Below are positions 17,423-27,109 of a DNA stretch of 64,000 bases, piece after piece. Made by a program: the position numbers and the translations under genes. The notes under the pieces were generated by a model. The model was not told the origin of the DNA, did no database searches, and worked only from the letters and a program-made list of their open reading frames with translations. This DNA is from Acidobacteriota bacterium (GTDB lineage Bacteria; Acidobacteriota; Holophagae; Holophagales; Holophagaceae). How positions within the stretch are numbered: position 1 is the stretch's first letter; each line of letters begins with the position of its first letter. The stretch is from positions 248,001 through 312,000 of the forward strand of contig JACPUT010000002.1 in NCBI GenBank assembly GCA_016192145.1, in the 5' to 3' direction.

Positions 17423-19572
17423 GCCCGGAAGGGGGGCTGGAGGGCGACGGCGTTGTAGGTCTTGCCATCGGCGGTGCGGGCGCCGGGATCGTAATAGGCT
17501 CGGTTCAGCAGGTTTTGGATGGAGAGACGCAGATCCAGGCCCCGCGCGAGCTGGAAGGCGGTAACCGAGGCTTCCCAGGTGGCGTAGGGGGAGACGCGGC
17601 GCACCACGTAGGGGCTGGGCGAGTCCCAGTTCACCGTATCCCGGGGGCCCACGTAGTGGCCCCGGAGGCTGAGGCCCCAATGGGGAGCGGGGCGCCAGGT
17701 CAGGCCCCCGTTGAGCTTGAGGGGGGCGATATCGCCCACCTTGCGGCCCGTGCCGGAATCCTCGGCGCGATGGCTGCCCGCGTTGAACCAGCCCTCTCCC
17801 CACTCGCCCCGGTAGCGCACCTCCAGCTCAGCTCCCTCCATGGTGACGCCGCCGAGGTTGCGGTACTGGGTAGTAGACCCCGTGCCGAAGGGCACCGTGG
17901 TCAGGGTGATGAAGCCCTTCACCCGGCTGCGGAAGAGGTTCAGGCTCGCCTCCCATCCCAGGGCGGGCCCGAAGCCGTACATGAATTCCCAGGATTGGAG
18001 TTTCTCCGGTTGAAGATCCGGGGCGGGGAGATCCCGGATGGCGGGCGCCGTGGAGAATTTCTGGAAGGCGGGAGGGGCCTGGTAGCCCTGCCCCCAGATG
18101 AGCTTCAGATGGTGGTCGGGGTGGGGCGCCCAGATGCCCGCCAGGCGGGAGGTGGAGAGGTTGCCGAAGCCCCCGGGCTCTCCGGCATGGAAGTTCCGGT
18201 CGAAGCGCGATCCGGCGGAGAGCTCGAAGCGGGGATGGAGCTTGAACTGGGCGTTGGCGAAGATGCCGAGGTTCCGCTCCTGGTGCCGGGGCGTGGCGCT
18301 CCAGGCTTCCGTGTCCCGGCTTCTCACGTGGTAGTCCTCGGGTAGATCCGCTGCGATGAACTCCCCGCCCAGAACGGCGTCGAATCGGGCCCGCTGGAGA
18401 GTGGATCGGTGCCCGAAGCGCAGTTCCCGGGCAAAGAGTTTAGAAAAGAGGGAGGGATCCGTGCGCGTGAGCTTGAGGTCCCGGGGGTCGGTGGGGTCCG
18501 ATGTGAAGAGCACGCGGTGGCGGAGCCCGAAGGAACGGTCGCCGTCGATACCGGCGTAACGAAGGTGGGCGTAGGTTCGTTGGACCCAGGGCCCATCCGT
18601 CCCCCGCTCGTGGGCCAGTTCCAGGGCGCCGCCGTAGGGAGTCCAGGGGCTCTGCACCTTGTTCAGGGCCGTGTACCACTGGCCCTGGCCTTCCTCCGTG
18701 GACCAGGCGAAGGCCTTGAGGCTGAGGCCCCGCCAGGCCGCGGCGCCGGATACGTACCAATCCCGAGTGGGGTTGGAGTAGCGGCCGTCCAGGATCCGGG
18801 GCTGGCCGTTGTGGGAGTAGGTCGGAAACCCGCCGGAATAGTTGAGGGCGTTCGCGGGATCCGAGGGGGGGATCAGGTCGCCGGGGATGCGAAGGTCGTA
18901 GGCACGGAAGCGGCCCGCCGCATCGGTCCAGCCCTTCCCATTGAAGTTGGCCTCGTCGCTGCGGAAGGCCCGGGCGGCCACTTGGAAGGACCAGGGGCCA
19001 AGGCCCCCGGTCCAGGAGGCATCCAGGGCCCGAGTATTGAAGGCGCCGGCGGTGGCCTCCGCCTCCACCCCGCGGACCTCCTCAAGGGGCCGGAGGATCA
19101 CGTTAATGATCCCCGCCATGGCGTTGGCCCCGTAGAGGAGGCTCGCGGGGCCGTACATCACCTCCACGCGCTGGACGCGGGCCAAGGGGTACTGGCGGGA
19201 GAGCCAGACGTTCTGCTTCCACGGATCGTTCTGGATCACCCCATCCCAGATCAGGAGGAAGCGATCGGAGTTGCTGCTGCGGAAGCCGCGCATGAAGATC
19301 GTGGACCATTCGATGCCCATGGTCCGGTTGAAGTCGAAGCCGCCCAGGTCATGAAGGAGCTCCTCCAGATCGAGGTAGCCGCGTCGGCGGATTTCCTCCG
19401 CCCTGAGGGTGACCACCTTGGCCGGCGTGGCCACGAAGGGCTGGCTGAACCCGCTGGCGGTGATCACGTGCGTGCGCCGCAGCTCCTCCAGCCGCTTCCG
19501 GCTCCAGTCCTCCTCCTGGGCCGAAAGGGTGGGGGTCACGGCCCCCAACAGGATGGTCGCCTTCAGCCACAT
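17395..19572 (-). CDS. TonB-dependent outer-membrane receptor
   Basis: A 725-residue receptor (732 from the upstream ATG at 19593). The N-terminus is a signal peptide with a hydrophobic stretch near residues 4-18. A plug domain follows, with the usual VTLRAEEI, LEELLHDLGGFD and RVEVMYGPASLLYGANAMAGIINVI segments, then a beta-barrel of alternating Tyr/Trp/Arg strands to the end. I favour ATG 19572, which has GGGAGG five bases upstream. No clear TonB box, TonB-ExbBD genes or substrate genes are adjacent. Siderophores, cobalamin or other ligands are possible. It ends TLTWRR rather than with an aromatic residue. Confidence 0.9.
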   Translation of the reverse strand: MWLKATILLGAVTPTLSAQEEDWSRKRLEELRRTHVITASGFSQPFVATPAKVVTLRAEEIRRRGYLDLEELLHDLGGFDFNRTMGIEWSTIFMRGFRSSNSDRFLLIWDGVIQNDPWKQNVWLSRQYPLARVQRVEVMYGPASLLYGANAMAGIINVILRPLEEVRGVEAEATAGAFNTRALDASWTGGLGPWSFQVAARAFRSDEANFNGKGWTDAAGRFRAYDLRIPGDLIPPSDPANALNYSGGFPTYSHNGQPRILDGRYSNPTRDWYVSGAAAWRGLSLKAFAWSTEEGQGQWYTALNKVQSPWTPYGGALELAHERGTDGPWVQRTYAHLRYAGIDGDRSFGLRHRVLFTSDPTDPRDLKLTRTDPSLFSKLFARELRFGHRSTLQRARFDAVLGGEFIAADLPEDYHVRSRDTEAWSATPRHQERNLGIFANAQFKLHPRFELSAGSRFDRNFHAGEPGGFGNLSTSRLAGIWAPHPDHHLKLIWGQGYQAPPAFQKFSTAPAIRDLPAPDLQPEKLQSWEFMYGFGPALGWEASLNLFRSRVKGFITLTTVPFGTGSTTQYRNLGGVTMEGAELEVRYRGEWGEGWFNAGSHRAEDSGTGRKVGDIAPLKLNGGLTWRPAPHWGLSLRGHYVGPRDTVNWDSPSPYVVRRVSPYATWEASVTAFQLARGLDLRLSIQNLLNRAYYDPGARTADGKTYNAVALQPPFRAYLTLTWRR

Positions 19573-19698
19573 CCCTGCCTCCCAGGGCTTCATCGGAGGG
19601 CCTCGCCGGAGACTGAATTCCGCGGGGCCGGCGCGATACTCTTTTCAGGCATCGCGCCGTTCGCGCCTACCCCACCCCTTCCCGGACCTGGAGCCTCC

Positions 19699-20013
19699 AT
19701 GGCCCGCACCACCCCCGCCGAACTTGGCGACGTGCTCACCCAGAAGAAGGCGGCCCTCAAGGCGCCGCGGATGTTCAAGGTGCTGCTGCACAACGACGAC
19801 TTCAGCACCATGGATTTCGTCGTGTTCATCCTAAAGACCGTGTTCCGCAAGCCGGAGGCCGAGGCCCAGGGGATCATGCTGGCCGTGCACCGCCAGGGGG
19901 TGGGGGTGGCCGGAGTCTACACGCGGGACGTGGCGGAAACGAAGGTGGCGCAAGTGAAGGCCCTGGCGGAACGCGAGGGCTACCCCCTCCTCTGCACGGC
20001 GGAGGCCGAATGA
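19699..20013 (+). CDS. clpS: ATP-dependent Clp protease adaptor ClpS
   Basis: A 104-residue adaptor that binds N-degron substrates and delivers them to ClpAP. The core FKVLLHNDDFSTMDFVV is the family signature, including the NDD residues of the peptide-binding pocket, and the downstream helix with AVHRQG and GVYTRDVAE matches. A long N-terminal extension of about 25 residues precedes it, as in other ClpS proteins. The stop overlaps the clpA start as ATGA, showing co-translation. Confidence 0.95.
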   Translation: MARTTPAELGDVLTQKKAALKAPRMFKVLLHNDDFSTMDFVVFILKTVFRKPEAEAQGIMLAVHRQGVGVAGVYTRDVAETKVAQVKALAEREGYPLLCTAEAE

Positions 20014-22259
20014 GCCCCCGCCTCACGCCCGGCCTCCAGCGGGCCCTGCAGGGCGCCCTCCAGGCGGCGGCCCAGCGGCGCCACGAACTGGCCAGTTTGG
20101 AGCACCTCCTCCTCGCCCTCCTGGAGGATCCCGAGGCCGCCTCGGCCCTCAAGGCCTGCGCCGTGGACCTCGCCACATTCCGGGGGGAGCTGGAGGCGGA
20201 GCTCCAACGCCTTCACCCGGCCGTACCCGCGGGGGAGGCCTTCGAAGTTACCCCTACGCTGGGCCTCCAGCGCGTCGTCGAGCGGGCCTGGGCCCAGGCC
20301 CTCTCCTCCGAACGCGCCGAGGTGGATGGCGGCCTCGTGCTGGCCATGCTGCTGGAGGAGAAGGACAGCCACGCCCGCTTCCTCCTGCGCAGGCATGGCG
20401 TCGTCCGTTTGCAGCTCCTTCGGGCGCTCAGCCACAGCCAACCGGCCGGTGCGCCCTCCGCCGCGCCCGAAGGTGAAGGGGAAGAAGGGCCTGAGATCGC
20501 GCCGGACCCCTTGACGGCCTACGCTTCCGACCTCGTGGCCCGGGCCAAGGCCGGCGAGTTGGATCCCCTCGTGGGCCGCGAACCGGAGCTGAAGCGCGTG
20601 CTCCAGATCCTCCTGCGGCGCCGCAAGAACAACCCCCTCCTCCTGGGCGATCCCGGCGTGGGGAAGACGGCCCTCGTGGAAGGCCTCGCCCAGCGCCTGG
20701 CCACGGGCGACGTGCCCGAGGCGCTGGCCGCGGCCAAGCTCTACGCCCTGGATCTGGGCTCCCTCATGGCGGGCACCCGCTACCGGGGGGACTTCGAGCA
20801 GCGCCTCAAGGCCCTGCTGAAGGCCCTGCAGGATCAGGAGGCCCAGGGCGCTCCCGTGATGCTCTTCATCGACGAGCTGCACACGGTCGTCGGCGCCGGC
20901 GCCACCTCGGGGGGGAGCCTCGATGCCGCGAACCTGCTGAAGCCCGCCCTGTCGGGGGGCAGCCTCCGCTGCCTCGGCGCCACCACCTTCCAGGAGATGA
21001 AGCAGAGCTTGGACAAGGACCGCGCTCTGGCCCGCCGCTTCCAGGCCGTGGACCTGGCGCCGCCTTCTGAAGCCGACGCCGTGGAGATCCTCAAGGGACT
21101 GCGCTCCCGCTTCGAGAAGCACCACGGCGTGAAGGCGCCGGACGAGGTGCTGCAGGCCGCCGTGCGCCTAGCCGCCAAGCACCTCACGGAACGCCACCTG
21201 CCGGACAGCGCCTTGGACGTGCTGGATGAAGCCGGTGCCGCCGAGCGCCTGAAGCCCAAGAAACTTCGCGCCAAGCTGCTCACCGTGGCCCACATGGAAG
21301 CCGTGGTGGCGCAGCTGGCCAAGGTGCCCGCCGAGAGCGTGGGGGCCGACGACCGCGAGGCCCTGCGAACCCTCGAAGCCACGCTGAACGCCAAGGTCTT
21401 CGGCCAAGGCGACGCCATCGCCAAGGTGGCGCAGACGGTGAAGCTGGCCCGGGCCGGCCTGCGCAGCGCGGACAAGCCCATGGGCTGCTTCCTCTTCGCG
21501 GGCCCCACGGGGGTCGGCAAGACGGAGCTGGCCAAGCAGCTGGCGGCGACGCTGGGCATCGCCTTCCTGCGCTTCGACATGAGCGAGTGCATGGAAAAGC
21601 ACGCCGTGGCCCGCCTCATCGGCGCGCCGCCGGGCTATGTGGGCTTCGAGGAGGGCGGCCTCCTCACGGACGCCGTGCGCCGCAGCCCCCACGCCGTGGT
21701 GCTGCTGGACGAGATCGAGAAGGCCCACCCCGACCTCCAGGGCATCCTCCTGCAGGTCATGGATCGCGCGGCCCTCACGGACAGCCACGGCCGCACGGCC
21801 GACTTCCGCCACGTGATCCTCGTGATGACGACGAACGTCGGCGCCCAGGACCTCAGCGGCCGGCGCCTGGGCTTCACGGGGGATGCCTCTCGCAGCGCCA
21901 AGGGCGCCCTGGAGAAGGCCTTCAGCCCCGAGTTCCGCAACCGCCTGGACGCGGCGCTCACTTTCCACGCCCTGCCTCTGGAAGCCGTGCGCCAGGTGGC
22001 GGCGCGCCAGCTGGGCGAACTGGCGGCCCAGGTGAAGGGCCGCAAGGTGGACCTCACCTGGACCGAAGCCGCCCTGGACTGGCTGGCGAAGCACGGCTAC
22101 GAGCCCGCCTTCGGCGCGCGGCCCATGGCGAGGTTGCTGGAACAGAAGGTGAAGCAGCCCCTCAGCGAGGCGCTGCTCTTCGGGGAGTTGCGGGGAGGCG
22201 GTCGCTGCGATCTCGCCGTGGATGGAGATGACCTGGTGTTGGGGTACGCTGCCTCTTGA
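20010..22259 (+). CDS. clpA: ATP-dependent Clp protease ATPase ClpA
   Basis: A 749-residue AAA+ unfoldase, close to the usual ClpA length. The N-terminal double Clp_N repeat (about 1-145) binds ClpS. AAA-1 has Walker [14 protein letters not shown] and Walker B MLFIDE; AAA-2 has [13 protein letters not shown] and [13 protein letters not shown] ClpP-binding IGL/IGF loop could not be assigned with certainty. It has no ClpB-type coiled-coil M domain, which supports ClpA over ClpB. clpP is not in the window. Confidence 0.95.
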   Translation: MSPRLTPGLQRALQGALQAAAQRRHELASLEHLLLALLEDPEAASALKACAVDLATFRGELEAELQRLHPAVPAGEAFEVTPTLGLQRVVERAWAQALSSERAEVDGGLVLAMLLEEKDSHARFLLRRHGVVRLQLLRALSHSQPAGAPSAAPEGEGEEGPEIAPDPLTAYASDLVARAKAGELDPLVGREPELKRVLQILLRRRKNNPLLLGDPGVGKTALVEGLAQRLATGDVPEALAAAKLYALDLGSLMAGTRYRGDFEQRLKALLKALQDQEAQGAPVMLFIDELHTVVGAGATSGGSLDAANLLKPALSGGSLRCLGATTFQEMKQSLDKDRALARRFQAVDLAPPSEADAVEILKGLRSRFEKHHGVKAPDEVLQAAVRLAAKHLTERHLPDSALDVLDEAGAAERLKPKKLRAKLLTVAHMEAVVAQLAKVPAESVGADDREALRTLEATLNAKVFGQGDAIAKVAQTVKLARAGLRSADKPMGCFLFAGPTGVGKTELAKQLAATLGIAFLRFDMSECMEKHAVARLIGAPPGYVGFEEGGLLTDAVRRSPHAVVLLDEIEKAHPDLQGILLQVMDRAALTDSHGRTADFRHVILVMTTNVGAQDLSGRRLGFTGDASRSAKGALEKAFSPEFRNRLDAALTFHALPLEAVRQVAARQLGELAAQVKGRKVDLTWTEAALDWLAKHGYEPAFGARPMARLLEQKVKQPLSEALLFGELRGGGRCDLAVDGDDLVLGYAAS

Positions 22260-22353
22260 TTCCTTGACATTGGTTCACCGGCTCACCAAGGCTGGGATCT
22301 GCACTCCAGGGAGTGGCCGGAAGCAAAATGACCCCTCACCTCGCCGAGGTTGG

Positions 22354-23079
22354 ATGATCTACTCACGTCTCTTTCCGGGAGGCCCCTGGCTGCTGGGAGG
22401 TGCGCCCCGCTTCCCGGATCCCGAGGCCACGGATGAGAATGGCCTCCTGGCCGTGGGCGGCGATCTTTCGGTGCCCCGCCTGCTCGCGGCCTACCGCGCG
22501 GGCATTTTCCCTTGGTTTTCCAAGGGCGAGCCCATCCTCTGGTGGTGCCCCCCCGTGCGCAGCTGCCTGCATCCGGCCGAGGCCCACATCTCCCGGAGCC
22601 TCGCGAAGGCGATGCGCCAGGGCGTGTTCGAGCTGCGGATGGACACTTCTTTCGCCCAGGTGGTGCGGGCCTGCGCCAAGACCCCTCGCGTGGGTCAGCG
22701 CGGCACCTGGATCACGGCGGAGATGCAGGCCGCCTACACCACGATGCATCACCGGGGCTGGGCCCACAGCATCGAGGCCTGGCGGGAGGGCCGCCTCGTG
22801 GGCGGGCTCTATGGCATCGCCCTGGGCGGCGCCTTCTTCGGCGAGAGCATGTTCAGCCTGGAGCCGGACGCCTCCAAGGCCTGCTTCGCCCTGCTCGCCG
22901 AGCGGCTCGACGCCTGGGGCTTCACGCTGCTGGATTGCCAGGTGGAGAACCCCCACACCACGAGCCTGGGAGCGAAGCCGCTGGCGCGGATCGAATTCCT
23001 GGCGCGCCTTGCCGAAGCCCTGGCCCTGGAGGTTCAGTGGGGCGGGGCGGCAGGAAGCGAGGCACCGCCCCCTCAGTGA
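22354..23079 (+). CDS. aat: Leucyl/phenylalanyl-tRNA-protein transferase
   Basis: A 241-residue transferase that adds Leu or Phe from charged tRNA to proteins with N-terminal Arg or Lys, making them N-degrons for ClpS. Family motifs are seen: FPDPEATDENGLLAVGGDLS, AYRAGIFPWF, WWCPPVRSCL and GGLYGIALGGAFFGESMFS. I chose ATG 22354 because homology begins there; upstream in-frame codons to 22222 look non-coding. It lies 94 bases after clpA, so the three genes form a functional N-end-rule cluster. Confidence 0.95.
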   Translation: MIYSRLFPGGPWLLGGAPRFPDPEATDENGLLAVGGDLSVPRLLAAYRAGIFPWFSKGEPILWWCPPVRSCLHPAEAHISRSLAKAMRQGVFELRMDTSFAQVVRACAKTPRVGQRGTWITAEMQAAYTTMHHRGWAHSIEAWREGRLVGGLYGIALGGAFFGESMFSLEPDASKACFALLAERLDAWGFTLLDCQVENPHTTSLGAKPLARIEFLARLAEALALEVQWGGAAGSEAPPPQ

Positions 23080-23951
23080 CTGGAGCCGGTGCCTTCGAGA
23101 CCCTGGGGACCGACTTGTGAAGCCTCGAAGTGGCGGGCATGGAGCCGAAGGTGCCAGGCCCAATCTTCGGTGGGACCGGCCGAGATATGGAAGCGCTGAT
23201 CGGATCGGATGGGGGGGGTGTCGCCCGCGAAGCCATGCTGGGGGCCGAGCCAACGGGTTCCCGAGGTGTAGGCGAGCTGGAATTCTCCTTCGGGGGCCCG
23301 GCCGAGGTAGGGCGTACCACCCTGCAGGAAGAGGGTCATCAGGATCGTCTGTGTCTTCGCGTCCAGCAGGGTGATGAGGTAGTCCCGACCCGGATCCGTT
23401 TCGATGCGCCAAGGAACCCGGGGCAGAATCGCGGGTTCCATCTGAAGCCATCCATGATGGGGGGAAGCCGCCGTCGGGAGTTCCTCCTTGGCGGCCGGGG
23501 GGGTGGCGGGATCTGAGGAAGGGGCTGCGGGCCGCCCGGGTGGTGCGAAACCCTCTACCGGAGCCGCCATCGACCTGGGTGCGGGGGGTGGGTCCATCCA
23601 GGCTCGGGCACCCCCAATTGCCAGGGCCACCAGCCCCAGTGCGACCATCGCCAGGATTCCATGGCCAGAGGGGCGCTTTCCCGGATGTTCGAGAGCTAAG
23701 CGGAGGGGGGATGGCGATTGGGCTGGAAGGAGGCCATCCGCGGGAAGCTGGAGCTGCCGCCGCACCCCCGCCAGTTCCATGGATCTTTCCAGGATCCAGT
23801 CGTAGCGGGCCTTGCGGCTGGGATCCAGGAGGATGAAACGGACCCGATCCTCAAGATCGCGGTTTCCCCGGGCTTGGGCGAGGGCGCGTTGGATCTGCTG
23901 GGGATCGCGAACGATGCCTGGGAGACCCATGGCGAGGTAGAGGTTCCTCAT
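23073..23951 (-). CDS. Membrane protein with a degenerate J-like N-terminus
   Basis: A 292-residue protein I cannot name. Residues 1-60 resemble the second half of a J domain (FILLDPSRKARYDWIL) but lack the HPD tripeptide, so it should not stimulate DnaK in the usual way. One membrane helix spans about residues 98-117, then a Pro/Ala-rich linker, then a compact Trp-rich domain of about 120 residues that looks extracytoplasmic. Its start overlaps the stop of the upstream true J-domain gene as ATGA, and its end overlaps the aat stop by seven bases on the other strand. Confidence 0.7.
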   Translation of the reverse strand: MRNLYLAMGLPGIVRDPQQIQRALAQARGNRDLEDRVRFILLDPSRKARYDWILERSMELAGVRRQLQLPADGLLPAQSPSPLRLALEHPGKRPSGHGILAMVALGLVALAIGGARAWMDPPPAPRSMAAPVEGFAPPGRPAAPSSDPATPPAAKEELPTAASPHHGWLQMEPAILPRVPWRIETDPGRDYLITLLDAKTQTILMTLFLQGGTPYLGRAPEGEFQLAYTSGTRWLGPQHGFAGDTPPIRSDQRFHISAGPTEDWAWHLRLHARHFEASQVGPQGLEGTGSSH

Positions 23952-24700
23952 CGGGGGGACCTCAACAGGAAATCGTAGGCTTCTTTGATTCGGCGGAAGG
24001 CCTGCGTCGCCGCTTGGGTGGCCTCTTCGCCCAGGGGCTGGAAGTGATCCGGGTGATGGACCTTGCTCACCCGGCGGAAGGCCTGCCTGATCTCATCTTC
24101 GGTGGCCTCCTCATCGAGCCCGAGCATGGCGAGGGCCTTGATGCGGGCGATGCGGGGATCATCCACGTGGGGCTGCTTCGACATGCTTGGTGGGGAACCG
24201 CCCCCGCTCCGGTGGCCCGAGGTGCCATGCGGGTCGCCGTGGGGCCAGGCTTCGGGGCGACTTGGATCCCATGGTGGAGGCAAGAACCCGCCCGTCCTCT
24301 CCTTGAATATCTGTTCAAGGAATCCGGGTTCCATCGCCAACGCTTCTACTGCCGTCCGCATCGCAAGGTGCTGAGGCAGGGAGAGGGCTTCGGTGTCGAG
24401 GGCCACCTCGAGAGCGCACTGGAGGGCCAGCTTCCGGCTTGCCCAGGGGGCGGTGCGGAGGTCGTCCAGCGCACGGGCAAAGTGTTCCACGTCACAAGGA
24501 AGCCCGGGGATGGCGGGAGGAGCGCCCAGTTGCTCCCGCAGGGCTAAGCGTTCCGCACCGTGTCGGAAACGCGCTTCGGCGGTCGTGGGATCCATGGGAT
24601 CCCAACGAGTCATTGCGGCCATGAGCTTCCATATGGCTGCGGTATGAGCCGGCGCGCCATATTCCTCGCGTGCTGATGGCGGATCCGCTGGTGATTTCAT
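23948..24700 (-). CDS. Protein with C-terminal J domain
   Basis: A protein of about 250 residues. Residues near 180-250 form a J domain with an intact HPD in VHHPDHFQPLG, followed by AFRRIKEAYDFLL, so it can act as an Hsp70 cochaperone. The N-terminal 110 residues are helical with unknown function, and a Pro/Gly-rich linker joins the two, an order similar to DjlA-type proteins. Two starts are possible, ATG 24700 and ATG 24712; the AGGGG site is far from the first and directly abuts the second, so the choice is weak. The downstream J-like membrane gene overlaps by four bases. Confidence 0.75.
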   Translation of the reverse strand: MKSPADPPSAREEYGAPAHTAAIWKLMAAMTRWDPMDPTTAEARFRHGAERLALREQLGAPPAIPGLPCDVEHFARALDDLRTAPWASRKLALQCALEVALDTEALSLPQHLAMRTAVEALAMEPGFLEQIFKERTGGFLPPPWDPSRPEAWPHGDPHGTSGHRSGGGSPPSMSKQPHVDDPRIARIKALAMLGLDEEATEDEIRQAFRRVSKVHHPDHFQPLGEEATQAATQAFRRIKEAYDFLLRSPR

Positions 24701-24712
24701 GCCGATGGTCAT

Positions 24713-24781
24713 CCCCTATGATTCATTTAGACTGAACATCTCCAAATTCAAAAATCTTCCTTCATTTCAAGGGTGTGCCAA
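24713..24781. promoter_or_regulatory. AT-rich divergent promoter region
   Basis: A 69-base gap between divergent genes that is far richer in A and T than its surroundings, with stretches such as TTCAAAAATCTTCC. Both genes must be transcribed outward from here. No single -35/-10 pair stands out. Confidence 0.4.
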
Positions 24782-26911
24782 TTGAGCGAGCAGGATTCTG
24801 AATTCAAACTCATCCCATTGGACCTTTCCCACGTCCCAGGGGTTCCACGCCCAGCGCCTCCAGATGGATTGGAGAGGATCGAGCTCGGAGAAATCCCTGA
24901 ACCCCGGACGCCCACCTATCGCCCGCCGGAAACCGCCCCGGTGGAACCCTTCGCTTCCAGCTACCAGCCGGTGATCGCGGAGCCAGCCAGACCCTCCAAG
25001 CTCGCACCCATTACGGGATTGGTGAAGGAGTGCTACTTCGACCCTGCGTCGGCCTTCGAAACCCAAGTGGATTGGCCCCGGTTCCGGAATGCGCAGATCA
25101 AGCTATTCCTGATCTCTCTGGTGATGCCGTTCTTCATGATGCTGCTCTTGGGGGTGGTCCTGGGCATCGTGTACATGACGGGCGCCTCCCTCTACAGCGC
25201 CAATGCTCCGAACCCCATCTACCAGTTGATCCTGTACCCCATCGTCTTCGTGTTGGCCCGCGGATACTGGGTGGCCTACCTGGCGCTCCCCCTCGGGTTG
25301 TTTGCCATGGGTTGGCTCTGGGCGGTGCCAACGGCCTGGATTCTTTCCAAGTACCAGGGAGGGGCCCACATCAACTTCCAGAAGGCCCTGAGCGTTCTCG
25401 CCATGTTCGGCGCGATGCTCGCCCCCTTCACGATGTTCCCCTTCCTGCGGCTCCTCGCGCTGGCGGTGGTGCTCTGGATCATCGTGAAGCGGATGGAGGA
25501 CACCTTCGACATCGGATTCTGGCACTTCGTGGGCCGGGGCGGGCTGGTCTTCATCGCGGCGATCACCCTCTATGGCGCCTACGAACGGAAGGTCGAAACC
25601 TACTTTTCCGGGGCGGAGGAGTTGCAAGCCAACCTGAGCGGCTTCATCCGCCACCGGAAGATGCTCGAATGGCCCTCTTTCCGGCGGGCGGTTTTCGTGG
25701 ATCCAAACGAACGGCTCTATGCCGACCTCTCCGACTTCACACCCCAGGTCCGGGAACCGGCGGTGGCCAAAGCCATGGGAATGCTGAAGGAAGGCGGTGG
25801 TACCCCCGAACTCCGGTTCCGCTTTGCCAAGTCCATGTCTGATCACGGGCAGACGGAGGCTTTCATCTTCCTCTCCCGCTACTACGCCACGGGGCAGGGA
25901 ACCCAGGCTGATCAGGCGCTGGCGCTGGAGTGGTCCAAGCGATTCACCGACGTGAACCGCGGCAATCTGGAAGCCGGACTGGAGCGGGTTCGGTTGTTGG
26001 TCCAAAACAACCAGCGGCTGGATGGGAAGCGCTACCTCGTGGGGCTCGCCAAGGATCAGCCGATCCTGATTTCCAAGATCGCCGACTTCATCCAGAAGGA
26101 GGGGTTGGGCCGGGCAGACGCCACCTACACCTATGACGTCCAAAGCCTCTACCAGAACGGGAACACCACGACAACGCTCGGGAATTACGTCCGGGATTCC
26201 TATTCGGGGCAATACACCTACGAGACCCAGACCAAGCAGGGCACGTTGATGGCCCGTCTCTACACCAATGCGCACGATCAGTCGCTGTGGTTTTATCGGG
26301 CCCTGGTGGGTGAATACGGCCGGAGCACCTCCGCGGGGCCGGAGGCCTACGGGGAGGCCGCAACGGACTTCGGCCAGGATGAGTTGGCCCAAAAGATCCG
26401 GGAGGGGGATTCCGTGGCCATGGATATCGTCGCGGATCGATGCGCCCGGGAAGGTGACATCGCCAAGGCCCGCCAATTCTGGATTGCGGCCACCCAGGTC
26501 CTGGATAACGACAATCGCTATAGCAATGTGGCCTATTACATGAAGCTCGCGCTGAGCTATGACCCGGGCGAATCCTCCCCCTCGCCGGATGTCCGCGAGG
26601 CGACGAAGTACTACCTGGCTGCCCTGTTGATCTCCAGTTGGCAGGGAAGGGCCGCGCCCGTGGGAATGGCCTCCCTGCAGCGCCTTCAGCCCGGAAAGAT
26701 TCCCGATCCCATGGGCCAGCCCTTCCTGGACCAATGCCTCAAGTACGACATCCCGGAAGCCTGGGTGATGATGGGGTCCCGCCACCTCAATGGGGATGTC
26801 CAGGGTGTTCCCAAGCATGAGGGGAAGGCCAAGGAATGCTTCCTGAAGGCGAAGGCCCTGGGCTACAAGGGGCCTCAGTTCAAGAAGCAGGTCGAGGTCA
26901 TGGGGGGATAA
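24782..26911 (+). CDS. Polytopic membrane protein with Sel1/TPR-like repeats
   Basis: A protein of about 709 residues. Residues 1-75 are Pro-rich and polar. A membrane domain with five or six helices (about 105-280) resembles Yip1-like or zinc-ribbon-adjacent domains in layout. Residues 330-709 are helical and contain Sel1/TPR-like stretches such as AFIFLSRYYATGQGTQADQ, ARQFWIAATQVL and EAWVMMGSRHLNGDVQG. No ATG is available; TTG 24782 has AAGGG eight bases upstream, and GTG 24773 is the alternative. A terminator follows. No function is known; Sel1 repeats usually mediate protein contacts. Confidence 0.75.
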   Translation: MSEQDSEFKLIPLDLSHVPGVPRPAPPDGLERIELGEIPEPRTPTYRPPETAPVEPFASSYQPVIAEPARPSKLAPITGLVKECYFDPASAFETQVDWPRFRNAQIKLFLISLVMPFFMMLLLGVVLGIVYMTGASLYSANAPNPIYQLILYPIVFVLARGYWVAYLALPLGLFAMGWLWAVPTAWILSKYQGGAHINFQKALSVLAMFGAMLAPFTMFPFLRLLALAVVLWIIVKRMEDTFDIGFWHFVGRGGLVFIAAITLYGAYERKVETYFSGAEELQANLSGFIRHRKMLEWPSFRRAVFVDPNERLYADLSDFTPQVREPAVAKAMGMLKEGGGTPELRFRFAKSMSDHGQTEAFIFLSRYYATGQGTQADQALALEWSKRFTDVNRGNLEAGLERVRLLVQNNQRLDGKRYLVGLAKDQPILISKIADFIQKEGLGRADATYTYDVQSLYQNGNTTTTLGNYVRDSYSGQYTYETQTKQGTLMARLYTNAHDQSLWFYRALVGEYGRSTSAGPEAYGEAATDFGQDELAQKIREGDSVAMDIVADRCAREGDIAKARQFWIAATQVLDNDNRYSNVAYYMKLALSYDPGESSPSPDVREATKYYLAALLISSWQGRAAPVGMASLQRLQPGKIPDPMGQPFLDQCLKYDIPEAWVMMGSRHLNGDVQGVPKHEGKAKECFLKAKALGYKGPQFKKQVEVMGG

Positions 26912-26963
26912 ATTCCCCGGGTCTGCGGTGGGAGGAGCCAGCCTCCCTCGCATCCTCCGAAAT

Positions 26964-26999
26964 GAAGGAGGGGCCCTGGGGATTTCGGGACCCCTCCTT
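26964..26999 (+). terminator. Rho-independent terminator
   Basis: AAGGAGGGG (26964-26972) pairs with CCCCTCCTT (26990-26998) around a 17-base GC-rich loop; TTTG follows. It lies 50 bases after the Sel1-like gene. Confidence 0.75.
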
Positions 27000-27109
27000 T
27001 GTTCGAGAGGGTTTGAATTTCCCCGATGCGCCGAGCTTTCAGGCGCTTTCCGGGTCCCTAGGGCGTGGCCCTGGAGAACGCCTCGGGTTGATTCGGGATC
27101 CGGGGTACT

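Noticed and set aside
20010-22259. ClpB disaggregase
   Set aside because: No M-domain coiled coil, length near ClpA, and clpS overlaps its start.
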